A stretch of 64,000 nt of DNA, taken from positions 310,001-374,000 of the forward strand of contig CAVRPP010000005.1 in assembly GCA_963723165.1 (NCBI GenBank), given 5' to 3'. Every line of letters begins with the position of its first letter. Position 1 is the stretch's first letter. The DNA comes from UBA4744 sp963723165. Its GTDB lineage: Bacteria; Actinomycetota; Acidimicrobiia; Spongiisociales; UBA4744. A model generated the notes under the pieces. It ran no database searches and was not told the origin of the DNA. It saw nothing but the letters and a program-made list of their open reading frames with translations. Below are positions 26,430 through 35,275 of the stretch, piece after piece. A program made the position numbers and the translations under genes.

Positions 26430-27197
26430 CTACGCCGTTCCGAAGCCCTGTTGGCGAATGACCGGTCCAAGACCGGCCCGCTGCGATTGAGCGACCCGCC
26501 GGGCCGAGTGCTCCATCCAGCCGTAGTCCTCCATCTCCCCCTCACCGCCGGGCACCGGTACCTGCCGCCCCTGGTAGATGCCGGTTTCCGCCATGACCCG
26601 GTCGTACTCGAGCAAAGCTTGCATCTCATCGCCGGCGTCATAGGTTTCCCAGTGCAGAATCGCCGACGTAGCCAGTCGGGGCTTCTGGTTGGGCGACACC
26701 GCAGGCCAGCCGAGGGTCATCCCGGCGATCGGAAAGGTCAGAGAGGGCAGCTGCAGCAGTTCGATGACCTCAGCTGGATTGTTGCGGATCGCACCGATGT
26801 AGCAGGCACCCAGTCCCAGCGACTCCGCCGCCAGTGTGGCCGTCTGCATCAGGATGGCGACGTCGACGGCGGACACCAGCAATGGCTCGATATGTTCAGC
26901 GGCCTGGGTATAGCCGCGGTATTCGCAGACTCGATCCAACCGGCTACGGTCGGCGCACCAGGCCAGAAACACCGGCGCCTGGGCAATCTGCTCCTGACCG
27001 CCACAGAGTTCCGACAACCGGGCGCGCCGGTCGGGATCTGTCACGGCCACAACGCTGTACATCTGCAGGTTGGAGGAGGTAGCGCTGCGCTGGGCGGCAG
27101 CGACGATGGTTTCCACCAGTTCGGTCGTGACCGGTTCTGAAGTGAACCGGCGAACCGAAACGTGGCGGTAGATCTGGTCGATGACGGGCGTGGTCAT
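26430..27197 (-). CDS. Nitroreductase-family FMN/NAD(P)H oxidoreductase (NfsA-like)
   Basis: A 255-residue FMN enzyme. The FMN-binding opening is YRHVSVRRFTSEPVTTELVE, with AAQRSATSSNLQMYSVVAV (about 32-50), ESLGLGACYIGAIRNNP (about 132-148) and PSLTFPIAGMTLGWPA. The C-terminal extension around RQVPVPGGEGEMEDYGWMEH resembles NfsA/FrxA-like oxygen-insensitive nitroreductases. The likely reaction is two-electron reduction of nitro- or quinone compounds, physiological substrate unknown. The start is ATG. Confidence 0.9.
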   Translation of the reverse strand: MTTPVIDQIYRHVSVRRFTSEPVTTELVETIVAAAQRSATSSNLQMYSVVAVTDPDRRARLSELCGGQEQIAQAPVFLAWCADRSRLDRVCEYRGYTQAAEHIEPLLVSAVDVAILMQTATLAAESLGLGACYIGAIRNNPAEVIELLQLPSLTFPIAGMTLGWPAVSPNQKPRLATSAILHWETYDAGDEMQALLEYDRVMAETGIYQGRQVPVPGGEGEMEDYGWMEHSARRVAQSQRAGLGPVIRQQGFGTA

Positions 27198-27346
27198 GCT
27201 GCTCCTCGAGAGGTATGGATTCGATCATGAAACCACGTACCGGGCGTTGACCGCAGCGGACGCAACTCGCCGCGAGAGGATCGCGGGTTGACGGTCTCGG
27301 GTCCGACCTGGAGACTCGGTCCCACCTATCGCGTCCACGCGACCCC

Positions 27347-27396
27347 TTGACACCATCCGCTGGACCATGATATATCTGGTTTGTACTGCAAACCAG
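27347..27396 (+). promoter_or_regulatory. Promoter and palindromic operator of the membrane protein/regulator operon
   Basis: A consensus -35 box TTGACA at 27347-27352 is followed, 18 bases later, by TATATC (27371-27376) as -10. Directly after it lies a perfect palindrome, CTGGTTTG-TACTG-CAAACCAG (27376-27396), overlapping the expected transcription start, and a further half copy (AGTTTGCA) follows. The coding start is at 27421. A repressor bound here would block initiation. The winged-helix protein encoded at 28034 is the obvious candidate, which is inference. Confidence 0.7.
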
Positions 27397-27420
27397 TTTG
27401 CACATATGTCAGGAGATGAG

Positions 27421-28041
27421 ATGTCAAACGGATTCAGCACAGAAGAGATAGAACAGCGAGCACGGGCGGCAAGCTACCGCGACGGGCTGCTCGAGTTGTT
27501 TGCAGCGGCGGTACTCCTCATCATCGCCCTGATGTTGGTCATCTCGCCCGGCACGGTCAGTATCGCAGCCGCCCTCATTGTGATCTTCGGTTGGAGAGCA
27601 GTCGAGCGCGTCAAGCGCCGGATCACCTATCCACGGATCGGCTACTACCAGGAACGATCTGAAGACCCGGGTACAACGGCGCGAGGAATGCTCACCTACA
27701 TCGCCGTGGCGATTGCCCTGATGATCGGAGCGGTCGCTCTCTCCGGTGGTCTCACCGAGGCGGCCGAATGGCGGCGAGCCGCTCCCCTGCTGTCTGGGAT
27801 CAGCCTGACGGGCGGTTTCTGGTACCTCGGCGACCGGTCACGATTGATCCGGCATCGGGTCGTGGCGATCTACTCGGTGGTCTCCGGCATCGTCCTGTGG
27901 GCGATCAGCTCCGGGGAAACCTATGAACCGGTGGCCTGGCATCTGCTCGGTCTGGCCCTACCACTGGCAGCGATCGGAACCTGGGCCCTCATCCATTTCG
28001 TGCGCACCACCCCGACCGAATCCGCGGCTCTCGATGGCTGA
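27421..28041 (+). CDS. Membrane protein of unknown function
   Basis: A 206-residue protein with a soluble N-terminal helix (about 30 residues), then two helices (about 31-62), a basic loop (RVKRRITYPRIGYY) and four further helices to residue 195. The ERVKRRITYPRIGY loop is seen in other unannotated proteins paired with winged-helix regulators. ATG 27421 has AGGAG seven bases before it, and an ATG 15 bases earlier is less well placed. The stop overlaps the regulator gene by eight bases. Confidence 0.75.
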   Translation: MSNGFSTEEIEQRARAASYRDGLLELFAAAVLLIIALMLVISPGTVSIAAALIVIFGWRAVERVKRRITYPRIGYYQERSEDPGTTARGMLTYIAVAIALMIGAVALSGGLTEAAEWRRAAPLLSGISLTGGFWYLGDRSRLIRHRVVAIYSVVSGIVLWAISSGETYEPVAWHLLGLALPLAAIGTWALIHFVRTTPTESAALDG

Positions 28042-28339
28042 GCTGCCGCCGCCTATCGAACCCGATCGACTGATTCACGAACCTGGCCGGCTGGCGGTGC
28101 TGGCCGTCCTGAACGCAGTCGAAGAGGCAGACTTCCTCTTCCTCCTGGATCAGACCGGCCTCACCAAGGGAAACCTTTCATCGCATACGTCCAAGCTCGA
28201 AGCAGCCGGATATGTCAACGTTGAAAAAGCGTTCGTGGGCAAGATCCCCCGCACGGTCTACCGGCTCACCGCGGCAGGGCAACGGGCGCTTTCGGCGTAC
28301 CGGGACCATATGGCCGGCGTGATCAACGCGCTCGGCTAG
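28034..28339 (+). CDS. Winged-helix transcriptional regulator (HTH_34/MarR-ArsR type)
   Basis: A 101-residue one-domain DNA-binding protein. The recognition region is LTKGNLSSHTSKLEAAGYVN at about 50-69, followed by the wing GKIPRTVYRLTAAGQRALSA. This is the small HTH_34 family that usually represses its own operon with a partner membrane protein, as here. ATG 28034 lies inside the end of the membrane protein gene. The operator at 27376-27396 is a plausible target. Confidence 0.88.
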   Translation: MAELPPPIEPDRLIHEPGRLAVLAVLNAVEEADFLFLLDQTGLTKGNLSSHTSKLEAAGYVNVEKAFVGKIPRTVYRLTAAGQRALSAYRDHMAGVINALG

Positions 28340-28384
28340 GCATTTTGGACTTGAGGATCTGAGGACACACCACACCCGGGCGAA

Positions 28385-28831
28385 TCAGGCGGAAACCATC
28401 TGCTCGCTCTCCTTCTGCAATCCCATTGCCAGACCGCCGATTCCTTTGCGCAACTGCTTGTCGGTGTAGCCGCGGACCAGGCGTCCGAGCAGGTTGGGCG
28501 TATAGCTGTAATGGAGGGTCAGCATCGTGCCGTCGTCGTCCGGGGCGATGTTGAAATCCGCTACGGCGCTCGAGATCGGCAGCCTGAAGGTCTCATAGAG
28601 GTTCACAGTCAAACGCTCGTTGGGCTTGTGCACATCGACGCGTTCGTGAACGCCGCCAAAAGGAGCGAACTCGCAGCGGCGGGTCGTCCCTTCGCTCACC
28701 GGACCGTCCGAGGTCAACTCAGATGCGGTGACGCCCGGGCTCCATCGCTGAATGTCCCCGAAATCGTGGAGAACCTCCCACACGGTTTCAACCGGGGCAT
28801 TGATGTGACGGGTGATCGTGAATTCCGGCAA
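28385..28831 (-). CDS. SRPBCC-family (START-like) protein
   Basis: A 148-residue helix-grip protein that binds a hydrophobic ligand in its cavity. It starts FTITRHINAPVETVWEVLHD and has DIQRWSPGV (about 31-39), TMLTLHYSYTPN and a last amphipathic helix (GGLAMGLQKESEQMV). TTG 28831 is chosen because AAGGGA lies nine bases upstream. No neighbour gives a substrate hint. A larger membrane-anchored member of the family is at 39458-40144. Confidence 0.88.
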   Translation of the reverse strand: MPEFTITRHINAPVETVWEVLHDFGDIQRWSPGVTASELTSDGPVSEGTTRRCEFAPFGGVHERVDVHKPNERLTVNLYETFRLPISSAVADFNIAPDDDGTMLTLHYSYTPNLLGRLVRGYTDKQLRKGIGGLAMGLQKESEQMVSA

Positions 28832-29090
28832 TGTTCGTCCCTTGATGTACTACTGGCCCAACACAAGCGGTCCGATTTGCATTCCCGACGGCAAGGTCGA
28901 AACCGACGACCTTGACCGTGGCATCCGGTCATCCGACCGGCACCGCCGCAGCTGGTAGTGGGCATCGGATCGGTTCGGAATGGCGGCGGCTGCACCCTGG
29001 CCACCGTGAGTCCCCTCGTTCTACCTGCTCCGAGTCGTGTGACCTTCGACTCTGGTCATTGTCCGGTGAGGGTGTGAGGGTTGGGAATAC
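28832..29090. other. Divergent intergenic region
   Basis: Lies between the SRPBCC gene and the GH99-like lipoprotein gene. Apart from GAGGGTTGGGAAT before the ATG at 29091, I see no clear promoter, repeat or small gene. Confidence 0.5.
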
Positions 29091-30818
29091 ATGGAACGGG
29101 TAGTAACGAGGCGTTCCGGATGGCTGCGGCACAGGGTGGCCGTCGGCGCGACGCTGGCATTGTTGGTCGTGCCGGTCGCATGCGATAGCGATGTTCAGGC
29201 CGATTCCACTTCGACCACCCCGAGCTCGGCTGTCTCAGACCGGACGACCACGGCCCCCGCCACCAGCACCACACAGACGGCACCATCCCAAACGACGGCT
29301 GGAAGCGACGAAAGCTCACACCGGGCATTGATCAGGGCAAGCACCACCTCGGACTGGACCATCATTCGTTTGGTTTGGGGAGGCGAGTGGCGAGACCCGA
29401 CGGTGATCTCGGCGAGCGGTCAGGCGCCCGACGCAGGCCTGGTCGAAAACGGTCTGAATTTGGGCCAGACCCTGGCAGAGGCCGAGTCGGGCGAGCGCGT
29501 CGAGTTGACCGTTGAAGTGTCATTGGGGAACCTTCAGGCCGACGAGGTTCTCCGGTTTGAGATCGAACGCGGCCACATCGGTGAAACCCGCGTCGAAATC
29601 ATGGGCTACCGGGATGAGACCCCCCACCAGGTCGCCGTGCTCACATGGGACGGTATCACCGAGGGTGACAAGAACGTCCAGGCCTACGAAGTCTCGCCGA
29701 GACCTTTCCTGGGATCCGTTCAGAACGAGTACACGGTGATTGCCCAGCTCAACTTCTGGTTCTACGGACCCGGCGAGCACGGAGGATTCGAGCATGCCGA
29801 TGGGGCCAGGGTGACTCCCCTCACGCCCCTCCTCGGCGAGACCTACGCAGCTGCCGACCCATCCGTTGTCCACCAACAGATTGAATGGGCCGTCGAGTAC
29901 GGTGTCGATGCCTTCTCGATCGAGTGGACCACGCCTCGCGGGCTCGGCTGCTGTGGTTCGATGGAAGACACCCTCGACGACGTCTTCTTGAAATCATCCA
30001 ACATCCACAAAGTGCGCTGGGTGATCTTCTACGACTTCATCCTGCGAATTGCCCAGACCGCGGAGCTGAGTGCCGAAGACCCGTTGGATTTCGATCGCCC
30101 GAAAGTCTACGAAACTTTCGTGGCCGATCTGGAACGTTTCGCCGAGAAGTACTTCAACAACCCTCAGTACCTCACCATCGATGGACGCCCCGTGATCTAC
30201 ATCTGGGCTACTAGCGCCTATACGGGAGATCTGGCCGGGGCAATACAGGAGGCGCGGGCCCGCATCTCGGAGGTCGGGTTCGATGTGTTTATTGTTGGCG
30301 ACGAGATCCGCGCCGATGGAATCGACCCGGAACACGCAGCGCTCTTCGACGGGAGCAGCACCTTCACCTTCTTACTCCCCGGGATCGACATTTATTCGTT
30401 GGCCGATGTGGGAGAAGCGGCGGAGGCGGTTGACGAAGCTTTCACCTGGTGGGGCGACCAGATCGCCGGGATGACGGTCACCGGCAGAGACGATGAAGTC
30501 AACTTCCAGCCGGCCTGGGCGCCCCAGTACGACGAGAGGTATTTCATCAGCGGCGATTCGCTGTACGTTCCAGCGACCAGCAAGGAACAAGTGGCCGAGA
30601 TGGCACGAGTGGCGCGTAAGCACGCCGAGCCCGTCGGCAGCAGCGGTCAGAAGCTCATCTGGCTCAACACCTGGAACAACTGGGCAGAAACGACAACCGT
30701 CGAACCCACTGCAGACCGGGGACCCAAATACCCGGCCGGCAACTATCAATTCGACATGCTCCAGGTGAATCGGGACGTCTTCGGGAGCGAGACGTTCTTT
30801 GATGCGCCGGTGCCGTAG
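29091..30818 (+). CDS. Secreted lipoprotein with GH99/WbsX-like glycoside hydrolase domain
   Basis: A 575-residue surface lipoprotein, lipobox LLVVPVAC (Cys about residue 28), then a Ser/Thr-rich linker to about residue 75. The catalytic-type TIM barrel occupies about 210-560: VIAQLNFWFYGPGEHGGFE, VDAFSIEWTTPRG, VRWVIFYDFIL, DGRPVIYIWATSAYTG and the ending WLNTWNNWAETTTVEP followed by YPAGNY. The TWNxWAE...EP block is typical of GH99-like/WbsX proteins, which act on mannan-type or cell-wall glycans. The region about 80-205 is a beta-rich domain I do not recognise. Confidence 0.82.
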   Translation: MERVVTRRSGWLRHRVAVGATLALLVVPVACDSDVQADSTSTTPSSAVSDRTTTAPATSTTQTAPSQTTAGSDESSHRALIRASTTSDWTIIRLVWGGEWRDPTVISASGQAPDAGLVENGLNLGQTLAEAESGERVELTVEVSLGNLQADEVLRFEIERGHIGETRVEIMGYRDETPHQVAVLTWDGITEGDKNVQAYEVSPRPFLGSVQNEYTVIAQLNFWFYGPGEHGGFEHADGARVTPLTPLLGETYAAADPSVVHQQIEWAVEYGVDAFSIEWTTPRGLGCCGSMEDTLDDVFLKSSNIHKVRWVIFYDFILRIAQTAELSAEDPLDFDRPKVYETFVADLERFAEKYFNNPQYLTIDGRPVIYIWATSAYTGDLAGAIQEARARISEVGFDVFIVGDEIRADGIDPEHAALFDGSSTFTFLLPGIDIYSLADVGEAAEAVDEAFTWWGDQIAGMTVTGRDDEVNFQPAWAPQYDERYFISGDSLYVPATSKEQVAEMARVARKHAEPVGSSGQKLIWLNTWNNWAETTTVEPTADRGPKYPAGNYQFDMLQVNRDVFGSETFFDAPVP

Positions 30819-30829
30819 AAGGCTGGGTT

Positions 30830-30856
30830 GGCCGGAGCGATCGGGCAGATCCGGCC
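30830..30856. terminator. Hairpin after GH99-like gene
   Basis: Inverted repeat GGCCGGA ... TCCGGCC with a loop of 13 bases, 12 bases after the GH99-like stop and before the convergent membrane protein gene. It is a plausible weak terminator. Confidence 0.4.
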
Positions 30857-30953
30857 GGCGGGCCCCGGCTCCTGACATCGAAGGGCGCGAAGCTTCGTTC
30901 CCAAACTCGATTCCGACATTTTGATCCGGGGACGACCCTTCTTTGGCTCCGTG

Positions 30954-31382
30954 TCAGACTTTGATCGAACGGGCCCCCAGGAAGGCAATCACGTAACCTG
31001 CATAGGCCGCCAGAGCGCCGATGACGTCGGGGAACTCGTTCAAGGTGCCGTCGGCAAAACGGATGTCTTCAACCAGAGCCAGCAGTCCAATGACTGCGAG
31101 CAGATATCCGATCATCTTGACGAGAACCGGTACCGGTGCCAGCTTTTCGATGAAGGCCCCGTCCCCTCTGACCACCAGGAATGAGCCGATTGCCAGCAGC
31201 ATTGCCAGCCAGCTCACCCAGTAGTCGTTGAGAATCAGACCGAAAATGACGTAGGTCCCGATCAGGATCAACCCGCCCAGGGACACCATCCCCGTCGGTG
31301 TGCCGAACCCTGACGTCGACCCGCTCGCCGCTCGACTCGGTGTGTCCTCGGGGACCGCAGGCGGTCCGGAGTCACTGGTCAT
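30954..31382 (-). CDS. Four-helix membrane protein of unknown function
   Basis: A 142-residue protein with a 30-residue soluble N-terminus and four helices, at about 33-50, 54-71, 83-104 and 115-136. The sequence VIFGLILNDYWVSWLAMLLA marks the second pair. No recognised family. It is convergent with the lipoprotein and isolated from the oxidoreductase gene on its other side. Confidence 0.7.
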   Translation of the reverse strand: MTSDSGPPAVPEDTPSRAASGSTSGFGTPTGMVSLGGLILIGTYVIFGLILNDYWVSWLAMLLAIGSFLVVRGDGAFIEKLAPVPVLVKMIGYLLAVIGLLALVEDIRFADGTLNEFPDVIGALAAYAGYVIAFLGARSIKV

Positions 31383-31510
31383 AGCCTTCCTCCCTCACTC
31401 GGCCGTACCCGATGAGATCCATCGGATACACAAACCTATCAAGTTGTCCCTATGCCGTGCGGTGTGTGTGAGGCCGGAGGGGCATCGTTGATCCTCGGAG
31501 AACCGCGTCT

Positions 31511-32431
31511 TCAGCGACCGAGCAGCTGCAATACCGGCTCGACCGCTGCGACGCTTTGCTCGCTTCCCGGCCAGAGAATCAGCTCGACCCGGGTCACTCC
31601 CAGTTCCCCGAACCGATTGACAGCATCCGCGATCTCGGCCGCCGAACCGCTGATCGGAACCCCGAAACCGGTGGCTTCAGCGTTGTGATCATCGGTCGGC
31701 TCAACGAACACCCCGATGGAGCGACCGAGCGTGACCGGGTCCCGACCGATGTCCTCACATGCTTCCTCGAGACGCTTGAGCATGGGTTCGAACCAGGCAG
31801 GGAGGCTGCTCTCGGTGGCGAAAGCACTCCAGATGTCGGCGTGCCGGGCAGCCAATCTCATCGTGCGCGGCCCATGTGCGCCCAACATGAGAGGGATCCG
31901 GCCGGGACGAGGTCCGCGCGGGCGGATCTCGAGCTCTCGAGCCCGGTGGTACCGCCCCTCCAGTGACACGGTCTCTCCCCGGAGTGCCGGGACGATGATC
32001 TCGAGTGCCTCTTCGTAGCGCGAGACGGTTGCATCCTCCGGGTAGCCGAAGGTGGCTCCCTGGTCGCCGGCGTGGCCCGCGCCCAGTCCGAGGAGAAAGC
32101 GACCGTCGCTGATCTCATCGAGTGTCTCAGCGCTCTTGACAATGAGGCCGGGATTGCGGTGCAGAGCCGAGACCACCCAGGTCCCGATACCGATCGTCGA
32201 AGTGGCGGCCGCTACGGCTCCGACCATGGCCACGCATTCCCACCATCCTCGCGGGCCCGGCCAGCTCGAGACCCTCCAGAGGAGTTCGTCGGCGATCCAC
32301 ACCGTATCGAACCCAAACGCCTCGGCCTGCAGCGCTATGGCCTTGATGGTCGTCCACGTCGGCTTCTCACCCGACCCCGGTGCCTCGAACATCGGAAGGA
32401 CCAGGCCGATCTCCATGCGATTGGCGGTCAA
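31511..32431 (-). CDS. LLM-class F420-dependent oxidoreductase
   Basis: A 306-residue luciferase-like TIM barrel. It opens MEIGLVLPMFEAPGSGEKP. RFLLGLGAGHAGDQGATFGY (about 130-150) and RIPLMLGAHGPRTMRLAARH (about 188-208) are the usual cofactor and strand motifs of the F420-using branch. Substrate unknown. The start MTANRMEIG can also be read from the internal ATG. It is divergent from the HhH protein gene at 32575. Confidence 0.9.
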   Translation of the reverse strand: MTANRMEIGLVLPMFEAPGSGEKPTWTTIKAIALQAEAFGFDTVWIADELLWRVSSWPGPRGWWECVAMVGAVAAATSTIGIGTWVVSALHRNPGLIVKSAETLDEISDGRFLLGLGAGHAGDQGATFGYPEDATVSRYEEALEIIVPALRGETVSLEGRYHRARELEIRPRGPRPGRIPLMLGAHGPRTMRLAARHADIWSAFATESSLPAWFEPMLKRLEEACEDIGRDPVTLGRSIGVFVEPTDDHNAEATGFGVPISGSAAEIADAVNRFGELGVTRVELILWPGSEQSVAAVEPVLQLLGR

Positions 32432-32574
32432 GGCTGCCTCCTCTCACGAGCCGCACTTCAACCTAGCTATCTCCGGTCGCCCCGGCCGGTTCCGGTTGCG
32501 GCAGGCGCCTCCCGCCGCGCTCCCGAGCGGCAAGATGGCCTCAAGCTCGTGTCCAGGCAGACCGATGGTGAAGC

Positions 32575-32988
32575 ATGGAACTGCTCGATATCACCGGGGT
32601 TGGCCCCGTTACCGCCGGATTGCTGACGAAGGCCGGTTACGCCACCGTCGCGTCGGTTGCGGACGCAGATGCAGCGACGCTGGCCGGTATTCGGGGCATT
32701 GGACCGGTCAGTGCCGAATCGATGAAGGCCGAGGCCGTCACGCTCCTTGGGATGACCGAACCGGGGCCGGTCGCGGCTCCCGGCACTCCGGCATCGGACC
32801 GGGAGCAACGAGCCAAGGACCTGCGGAAACTGGCGAAGAAGCTTCACAAGCAAGCCCGGCAGCAAACCAAGAAGGCGAAATCGGCCAAGTCGAAGAAGAA
32901 GCGCAAGCGCCTGGCCGACAAAGCCGCCAAGCTCGAAAAAGCTGCCGCCAAGGCCCGCCGGAAGGCCAGGAAACTGCTCGCCGGGTGA
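32575..32988 (+). CDS. Helix-hairpin-helix protein with lysine/alanine-rich tail
   Basis: A 137-residue protein. Residues 1-58 contain two helix-hairpin-helix units (LDITGVGPVTAGLLTKAGY and LAGIRGIGPVSAESMK) as found in DNA-binding and repair proteins. Residues 80-137 are almost entirely Lys, Arg and Ala (KKAKSAKSKKKRKRLADKAA), like the histone-H1-like tails of actinobacterial HupB/Lsr2-associated proteins. The fusion suggests non-specific DNA binding or nucleoid packaging, which is inference. No signal or membrane part. Its stop is 9 bases from the end of the convergent pirin gene. Confidence 0.75.
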   Translation: MELLDITGVGPVTAGLLTKAGYATVASVADADAATLAGIRGIGPVSAESMKAEAVTLLGMTEPGPVAAPGTPASDREQRAKDLRKLAKKLHKQARQQTKKAKSAKSKKKRKRLADKAAKLEKAAAKARRKARKLLAG

Positions 32989-32997
32989 TCAAGACGC

Positions 32998-33930
32998 CTA
33001 TAGGCCGGACGACGGATGCACCCACGGAGGTACGGGCGCATCGATTCGAGCCAGCCCGGTCGGTACCGGACCGAAACGGTCGGTGTCCCCGGTGTTCCAG
33101 GCACGCCACGCCTCGGTGATTTCGTCCCTGGTGCGGGCCACGAAGTTCCACCACATCTGGATCCGTTCGCCGAGGGGTTCGCCGCCCACCACCAATACCC
33201 GGGCCCGGTCGGCCCTGAGCTCGAGATGGATGGATTCCAGACCCGTTGGGATGAGTCCGAGCCAACCGGGTTCAACGATCGTCTCGCCCACCAGCACCGG
33301 CTGATCGATCGGCACCACCGCGTGTTCGTAGCCGGCCACGATCGGGAGTTCCGCCCGGCCGCGCCGCAGCCGCAGATCGATTCCCACCGACTCTGTGTCC
33401 GTCCGAGCCGGGGACGCAATCCCGTCGAACCTGCCGAGGATCACCGTTGCCTTTCCCGTTGCGAGGTCCAGCTGCGGGAGATCGGCATGGTGCTCGAACG
33501 CCGAGATACCGTGCCGGGTCCCTTCCGGTTGGGCCAGCCACATCTGGGCGCCGTGCAGTGTGGGACCCAATCCCTGCTCGGCGTGAGCGATTCCGTGGCC
33601 CGCCGACATCAAGTTCAGTTCACCGGGGCGGATGAGCTGGGTGGTGCCGAGCGAATCGGAATGCTCCGCCTCCCCGCTGAAAAGCCAGGTGACGGTGGCC
33701 AGCCCGATGTGAGGGTGCGGCCCGATTTCCATGGGGTCGGGATGCTCGGCGTCCGGAGGACGGATCAGATCGACAAAGCACCACGGCCCGACCGTGCGTC
33801 TTCCCTTGGTGGGCAGCACCCGGACGATATCCATCCCTCCGACTTCGGTCGAACGGCCCTTCCGCACCTCGATACTTCGACACGGGTCGTTTTCGTAACC
33901 TGCCTCTTTGGGCTGAATCGGTCCGCTCAT
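32998..33930 (-). CDS. Pirin-family cupin protein
   Basis: A 310-residue bicupin. The metal site is in the N-terminal cupin: EIGPHPHIGLATVTWLFSGE with two His, HSDSLGTTQLIRPGELNLMS and GHGIAHAEQG. The C-terminal domain (about 165-285) is the second pirin barrel. Bacterial pirins act as quercetin dioxygenases or redox-linked regulators. Which one applies cannot be said. ATG 33930 with GAGAGGTGTGAG before it is used. A longer frame upstream is antisense to preA. Confidence 0.9.
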   Translation of the reverse strand: MSGPIQPKEAGYENDPCRSIEVRKGRSTEVGGMDIVRVLPTKGRRTVGPWCFVDLIRPPDAEHPDPMEIGPHPHIGLATVTWLFSGEAEHSDSLGTTQLIRPGELNLMSAGHGIAHAEQGLGPTLHGAQMWLAQPEGTRHGISAFEHHADLPQLDLATGKATVILGRFDGIASPARTDTESVGIDLRLRRGRAELPIVAGYEHAVVPIDQPVLVGETIVEPGWLGLIPTGLESIHLELRADRARVLVVGGEPLGERIQMWWNFVARTRDEITEAWRAWNTGDTDRFGPVPTGLARIDAPVPPWVHPSSGL

Positions 33931-34063
33931 CTCACACCTCTCGACCGACGAGGCTACTTGAAGACCCGGGGGCGCGGCACGAAGGACCCGGAACCGGCCG
34001 TCGGAAAACCACGGCACCCCGGCCTCGCCTGCGCAGTGGCTCAATAGACACCGAACCGTTTCC

Positions 34064-35275
34064 CTAGACCCGTTCGAGCATGCGAATCGCCCCCTCCGTG
34101 CAGACGTGCACGCACAGGGAACAGCCGTCGCATTTCTCGGCCAGAAACACCGGGTACTGCTTCTTCTCCCACGTGATGGCCTGGTATCCGGCATCGCGAC
34201 AGGAGGTGAAGCAGTGACCGCACTTCTGGCAGGTCTCTTGGTCGGACCAGGCAATCACCTTGTGGTCTCGATTCAACTCACCATGGGTGACGACATTGGC
34301 CAGCGACTTGCCGCAGAAGTCCGCAATCGCACCGAAGCCCTTTTCCTCCATGTACTTGAGCAAACCCCCGCTGAGGCGCCGGATTACCGAGTATCCGCGG
34401 AACATGACCAGGGTGCAGACCTGCAGATTGGAGGCGCCGAGCAGGACAAACTCAGCGGCGTCACGCCAGGTCGACAATCCGCCTGAGCTGGAGACCGGGT
34501 AGCCGAGTTGGGCGACATTGCACACACACCGAAGAGCGATCGGTTTGATGGCCGGACCGGACAACCCTCCGTGGGTCGATTTGTCGCCTACCGCCGGGTA
34601 GGGGACAAAGGTGTCCAGATCGACTCCGCTGATCGAGTCCACTGTGTTGATGGCGGCGATCGCACTGGCACCGTTGCTCATGGCAGCTGCGGCCACTGCC
34701 ATGATATCGGAGCACGTTGCGGTCAGCTTGGCGATGACCGGCACCTCTGCCACCTCCGTGGACCAGCGCGTCACCCGCCCGACCAATTCCGGATTCGCCC
34801 CGATGGCGGCCCCCATGCCCATCTCCGGGAGCCCGTGGGGACAGGCCAGGTTGATCTCGATCAACTGGGCCCCGGCCTTCTGTGTTTCGACGGTGAGCCT
34901 TTTCCAGTCGTCCGGCGAGTCCGCGTCGGACATGATGCTGGCCATAATCACGTTGTACGGATATCGCCTGCGGATTTCGGCGATTTCCGCCAACCACACT
35001 TCGAGCGGCCGGGTGGTTGCGAGCTCGATGTTCTGGAGGGTGCTCAGCTGCCCCTTCTTGGTTTCTCGCAGATCTTTGACGAGCGCCAGTCGTGGCGTGA
35101 CATTGACCGTCCTCTCACTGTCCACCGTCAACGACTTGGTGATGGCGGCTCCCCAGCCGGCGTCGAATGCCCGCATGATCATCTCGCCGGTCGTGGTGGG
35201 TGGCGCAGAAGCAAGCGTGAAAGGATTGGGAAATCGGACACCACAGAATTGAGTCGCGAGCGTGGGGGCGGTCAT
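34064..35275 (-). CDS. preA: NAD-dependent dihydropyrimidine dehydrogenase subunit PreA-like
   Basis: A 403-residue protein joining a dihydroorotate-dehydrogenase-like FMN barrel (about 8-310; NPFTLASAPPTTTGEMIMRA, IEINLACPHGLPEMGMGAA, GGLSTWRDAAEFVLLGASN) to two 4Fe-4S clusters at the C-terminus (CQKCGHCFTSCRDAGY; CDGCSLCVHVC). PreA with PreT reduces uracil/thymine to dihydropyrimidines using NADH. PreT, the other half, is not nearby, so it must lie elsewhere or this copy works with another electron donor. AAGGAGGG precedes the ATG. Confidence 0.9.
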   Translation of the reverse strand: MTAPTLATQFCGVRFPNPFTLASAPPTTTGEMIMRAFDAGWGAAITKSLTVDSERTVNVTPRLALVKDLRETKKGQLSTLQNIELATTRPLEVWLAEIAEIRRRYPYNVIMASIMSDADSPDDWKRLTVETQKAGAQLIEINLACPHGLPEMGMGAAIGANPELVGRVTRWSTEVAEVPVIAKLTATCSDIMAVAAAAMSNGASAIAAINTVDSISGVDLDTFVPYPAVGDKSTHGGLSGPAIKPIALRCVCNVAQLGYPVSSSGGLSTWRDAAEFVLLGASNLQVCTLVMFRGYSVIRRLSGGLLKYMEEKGFGAIADFCGKSLANVVTHGELNRDHKVIAWSDQETCQKCGHCFTSCRDAGYQAITWEKKQYPVFLAEKCDGCSLCVHVCTEGAIRMLERV

